14,035 nucleotides of DNA from Deltaproteobacteria bacterium (GTDB lineage: Bacteria; Desulfobacterota; Binatia; UBA9968), in assembly GCA_020027655.1 (NCBI GenBank), contig JAHKKJ010000030.1, positions 1-14,035 on the forward strand, read 5' to 3'. The notes beneath the pieces are model-generated. The model was not told the DNA's origin and ran no database searches. It worked only from the letters and a program-made list of their open reading frames with translations. Below are positions 12,767 to 14,035 of this stretch, in pieces (the stretch's first letter is position 1; each line of letters opens with the position of its first letter). Made by a program: the position numbers and the translations under genes.

Positions 12767-14035
12767 TTACGTGAGGCATGCTTCCTCCACGACGTTTTGT
12801 GACCCAATGTCAGGCTGGACATGCGCTTGCAATCTACGTCTCTGATTTTCCAATCCGAGGACCGCCTCTCTCCCATAGCTCTCGAAAACCGGTCGTTGTT
12901 TTTCCAACACCGCTTTGACAACGGGAGGCAGCTCCGTTCGTTGAACGGCGTCCGCCGAACGACTGGTCACCAGCGCTTCATTGATCAATGCCCCCCTCCG
13001 CCCACCTGCGCTGAGACGAAGCACCAGCTCCCAATCGGCCTGCTCTAGCCGATCGAAGCTAACATCATAACCCCCTGCCTGCTCTAGTTGCTCGCGCCGC
13101 AGGGCCGGAAAGGGTACTCGATGGCAGCCGGTGAGATCCGGGAGGCTTGCTGAACCCGGAATCCAAACAAACCCGGTGTTCTCGTCGTACAACCCACAAG
13201 TCACAAAGGCGATGCCGGAGTCCGATTCTAGGACGCCTATGACCCTTTCAATGTAAGTGGCGTCTACTGCCTGCTCCGCTCCCAGTGCAAATAGAATTGA
13301 CCCCTGGCTTCGCCTTAACCCAATATCGCGCGCCCTAACAAATCCCACTCCATCAGTTCGGATTACATCCAAGTCGGACTCCCGATACCAATGATCCAAC
13401 ATCTGCACTGTAAGGAGATCGGTGGAGCCATCATCCACGATGACGACCTCGTCTCTCGGCCCCAACTGACGCTTGACGCTGTGCAGACAGATCGGCAGTT
13501 GTCTCCCCTGATCACGGCAGGTCAACACTACAGAGATTCTAGGAGAAGTTTTCACCTTGGCTAAGCGCCGGGTCAACAACTTCAAGTGACTGAATCCGCG
13601 CCTGAGCGGTCGCGTGAATCTCCAGGACCGCGATCTCAGAACCAAACTCAGGGTGCCCTCGAGAAACTCAATCAGTCGCGCTTCACGGGCGGCCGATGAC
13701 GACCGTAACTGTGCCGGAGCGCAGAGTTCGAGTGTGCGCTTCTCAATAGCCTCCAGAACACCTGGCAAAAATCTGCTGTAGCTCGCCGCATGCTTTTCGA
13801 CCAGGTAGCGCATGAGCAAGGCATGATTGCCGGGCTCGGTGCACGAACTGCTCATCGAGCCTTTGCGGATTCGATATCTGAAAAGATACTCAGGAATAAC
13901 GGTGCCGTGCAGCCCCCGCTCGACGAGACTTATCGCCAAGTCCCAGTCCTCATATCCCGGCAGCGGCATGCCGGGATCAAACCCTCCGACCTCCACCAGG
14001 GCGGCTCGACGGGTGAGCGCTGCAGTACAGACCGT
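12767..14035 (-). CDS. Tandem GT2 glycosyltransferase, C-terminal part (runs off the right edge)
   Basis: The last 422 codons of a larger protein; the frame is open to the window edge, so the GTG at 13996 is not the start. The beginning is the end of a first GT2 domain: LTRRAALVEVGGFDPGMPLP and then GYEDWDLAISLVERG, with the ED acceptor-site motif, and LFRYRIRKGSM. A helical linker follows, with SWRFTRPLRRGFSHLKLL, a motif often seen before a following transferase domain. The second GT2 domain starts at RISVVLTCRDQGRQLPICLH, with DEVVIVDDGSTD, but its metal motif is degenerate: where D-x-D is expected the sequence is LFALGAEQAVD, and the usual E-D is QADWEL. This domain may be non-catalytic or have altered metal use. 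The protein ends 133 bp before the 910-residue fusion gene on the same strand, consistent with one operon for surface glycan assembly. Confidence 0.82.
   Translation of the reverse strand, partial: TVCTAALTRRAALVEVGGFDPGMPLPGYEDWDLAISLVERGLHGTVIPEYLFRYRIRKGSMSSSCTEPGNHALLMRYLVEKHAASYSRFLPGVLEAIEKRTLELCAPAQLRSSSAAREARLIEFLEGTLSLVLRSRSWRFTRPLRRGFSHLKLLTRRLAKVKTSPRISVVLTCRDQGRQLPICLHSVKRQLGPRDEVVIVDDGSTDLLTVQMLDHWYRESDLDVIRTDGVGFVRARDIGLRRSQGSILFALGAEQAVDATYIERVIGVLESDSGIAFVTCGLYDENTGFVWIPGSASLPDLTGCHRVPFPALRREQLEQAGGYDVSFDRLEQADWELVLRLSAGGRRGALINEALVTSRSADAVQRTELPPVVKAVLEKQRPVFESYGREAVLGLENQRRRLQAHVQPDIGSQNVVEEACLT

Noticed and set aside
1..14035. CRISPR array, tRNA or rRNA genes, complete insertion sequence, toxin-antitoxin or phage-defence genes
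   Set aside because: No spaced regular repeats, cloverleaf-like sequence, transposase motif or known defence domain was found on either strand.

Overview
The window looks like a piece of a Gram-negative bacterial chromosome. This rests on a Tat-exported enzyme, a membrane-anchored lytic transglycosylase, universal stress protein and Hsp20 sequences, and a large surface-polysaccharide glycosyltransferase cluster. The taxon cannot be fixed from the sequence. The combination of sequence types would fit a metagenomic lineage such as Nitrospirota, Methylomirabilota/Rokubacteria or a proteobacterium, but that is a guess. By eye the window is a mosaic: the metabolic genes at 2385-7333 are clearly GC-rich, while the glycosyltransferase genes from 7976 onward and the gaps between blocks are markedly less so.

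Region 1 (1-2050, minus strand) is a stress and cell-wall block with visible decay. It holds the first 52 codons of a UspA-type protein, a C-terminal stub of a small heat-shock protein cut by an in-frame TAG, an intact membrane-anchored lytic transglycosylase that starts at GTG, and a broken metallo-beta-lactamase-fold hydrolase. The hydrolase is frameshifted and then stopped. A 96-codon open reading frame of unknown nature follows it in the shifted frame.

Region 2 (2225-7333, plus strand) carries three intact enzymes: a Tat-dependent amidohydrolase, a cyclase of the kynurenine-formamidase-like fold, and a thiamine-diphosphate enzyme of the acetolactate-synthase type. The amidohydrolase is framed by two copies of a 33-bp direct repeat. 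The upstream copy supplies the -35 box of a likely sigma-70 promoter, and a 20-bp palindrome sits at the expected transcription start, which suggests repressor control. The cyclase has its own candidate promoter, a long leader and a 23-codon upstream reading frame whose start codon lies in the loop of a small hairpin. Between the cyclase and the ThDP-enzyme genes are two near-identical CGTGCG hairpins. Together the genes suggest hydrolytic opening and C-C cleavage of a cyclic amide or dione-type compound. The substrate is unknown, and the link between the amidohydrolase and the other two is only proximity.

Region 3 (7334-7975) is a gap of about 640 bp between convergent transcription units with no convincing gene.

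Region 4 (7976-14035, minus strand) is a polysaccharide or glycan biosynthesis operon read from the right edge leftward. It contains a large protein with tandem GT2 domains (5' end beyond the window), a 910-residue GT2 / coiled-coil / CgeB-like glycosyltransferase fusion, and a 642-residue methyltransferase / beta-sandwich / GT2 fusion that overlaps its upstream neighbour by ATGA. Such large multi-domain proteins typically build and modify O-antigen, capsule or glycoprotein glycans at the inner face of the cytoplasmic membrane.
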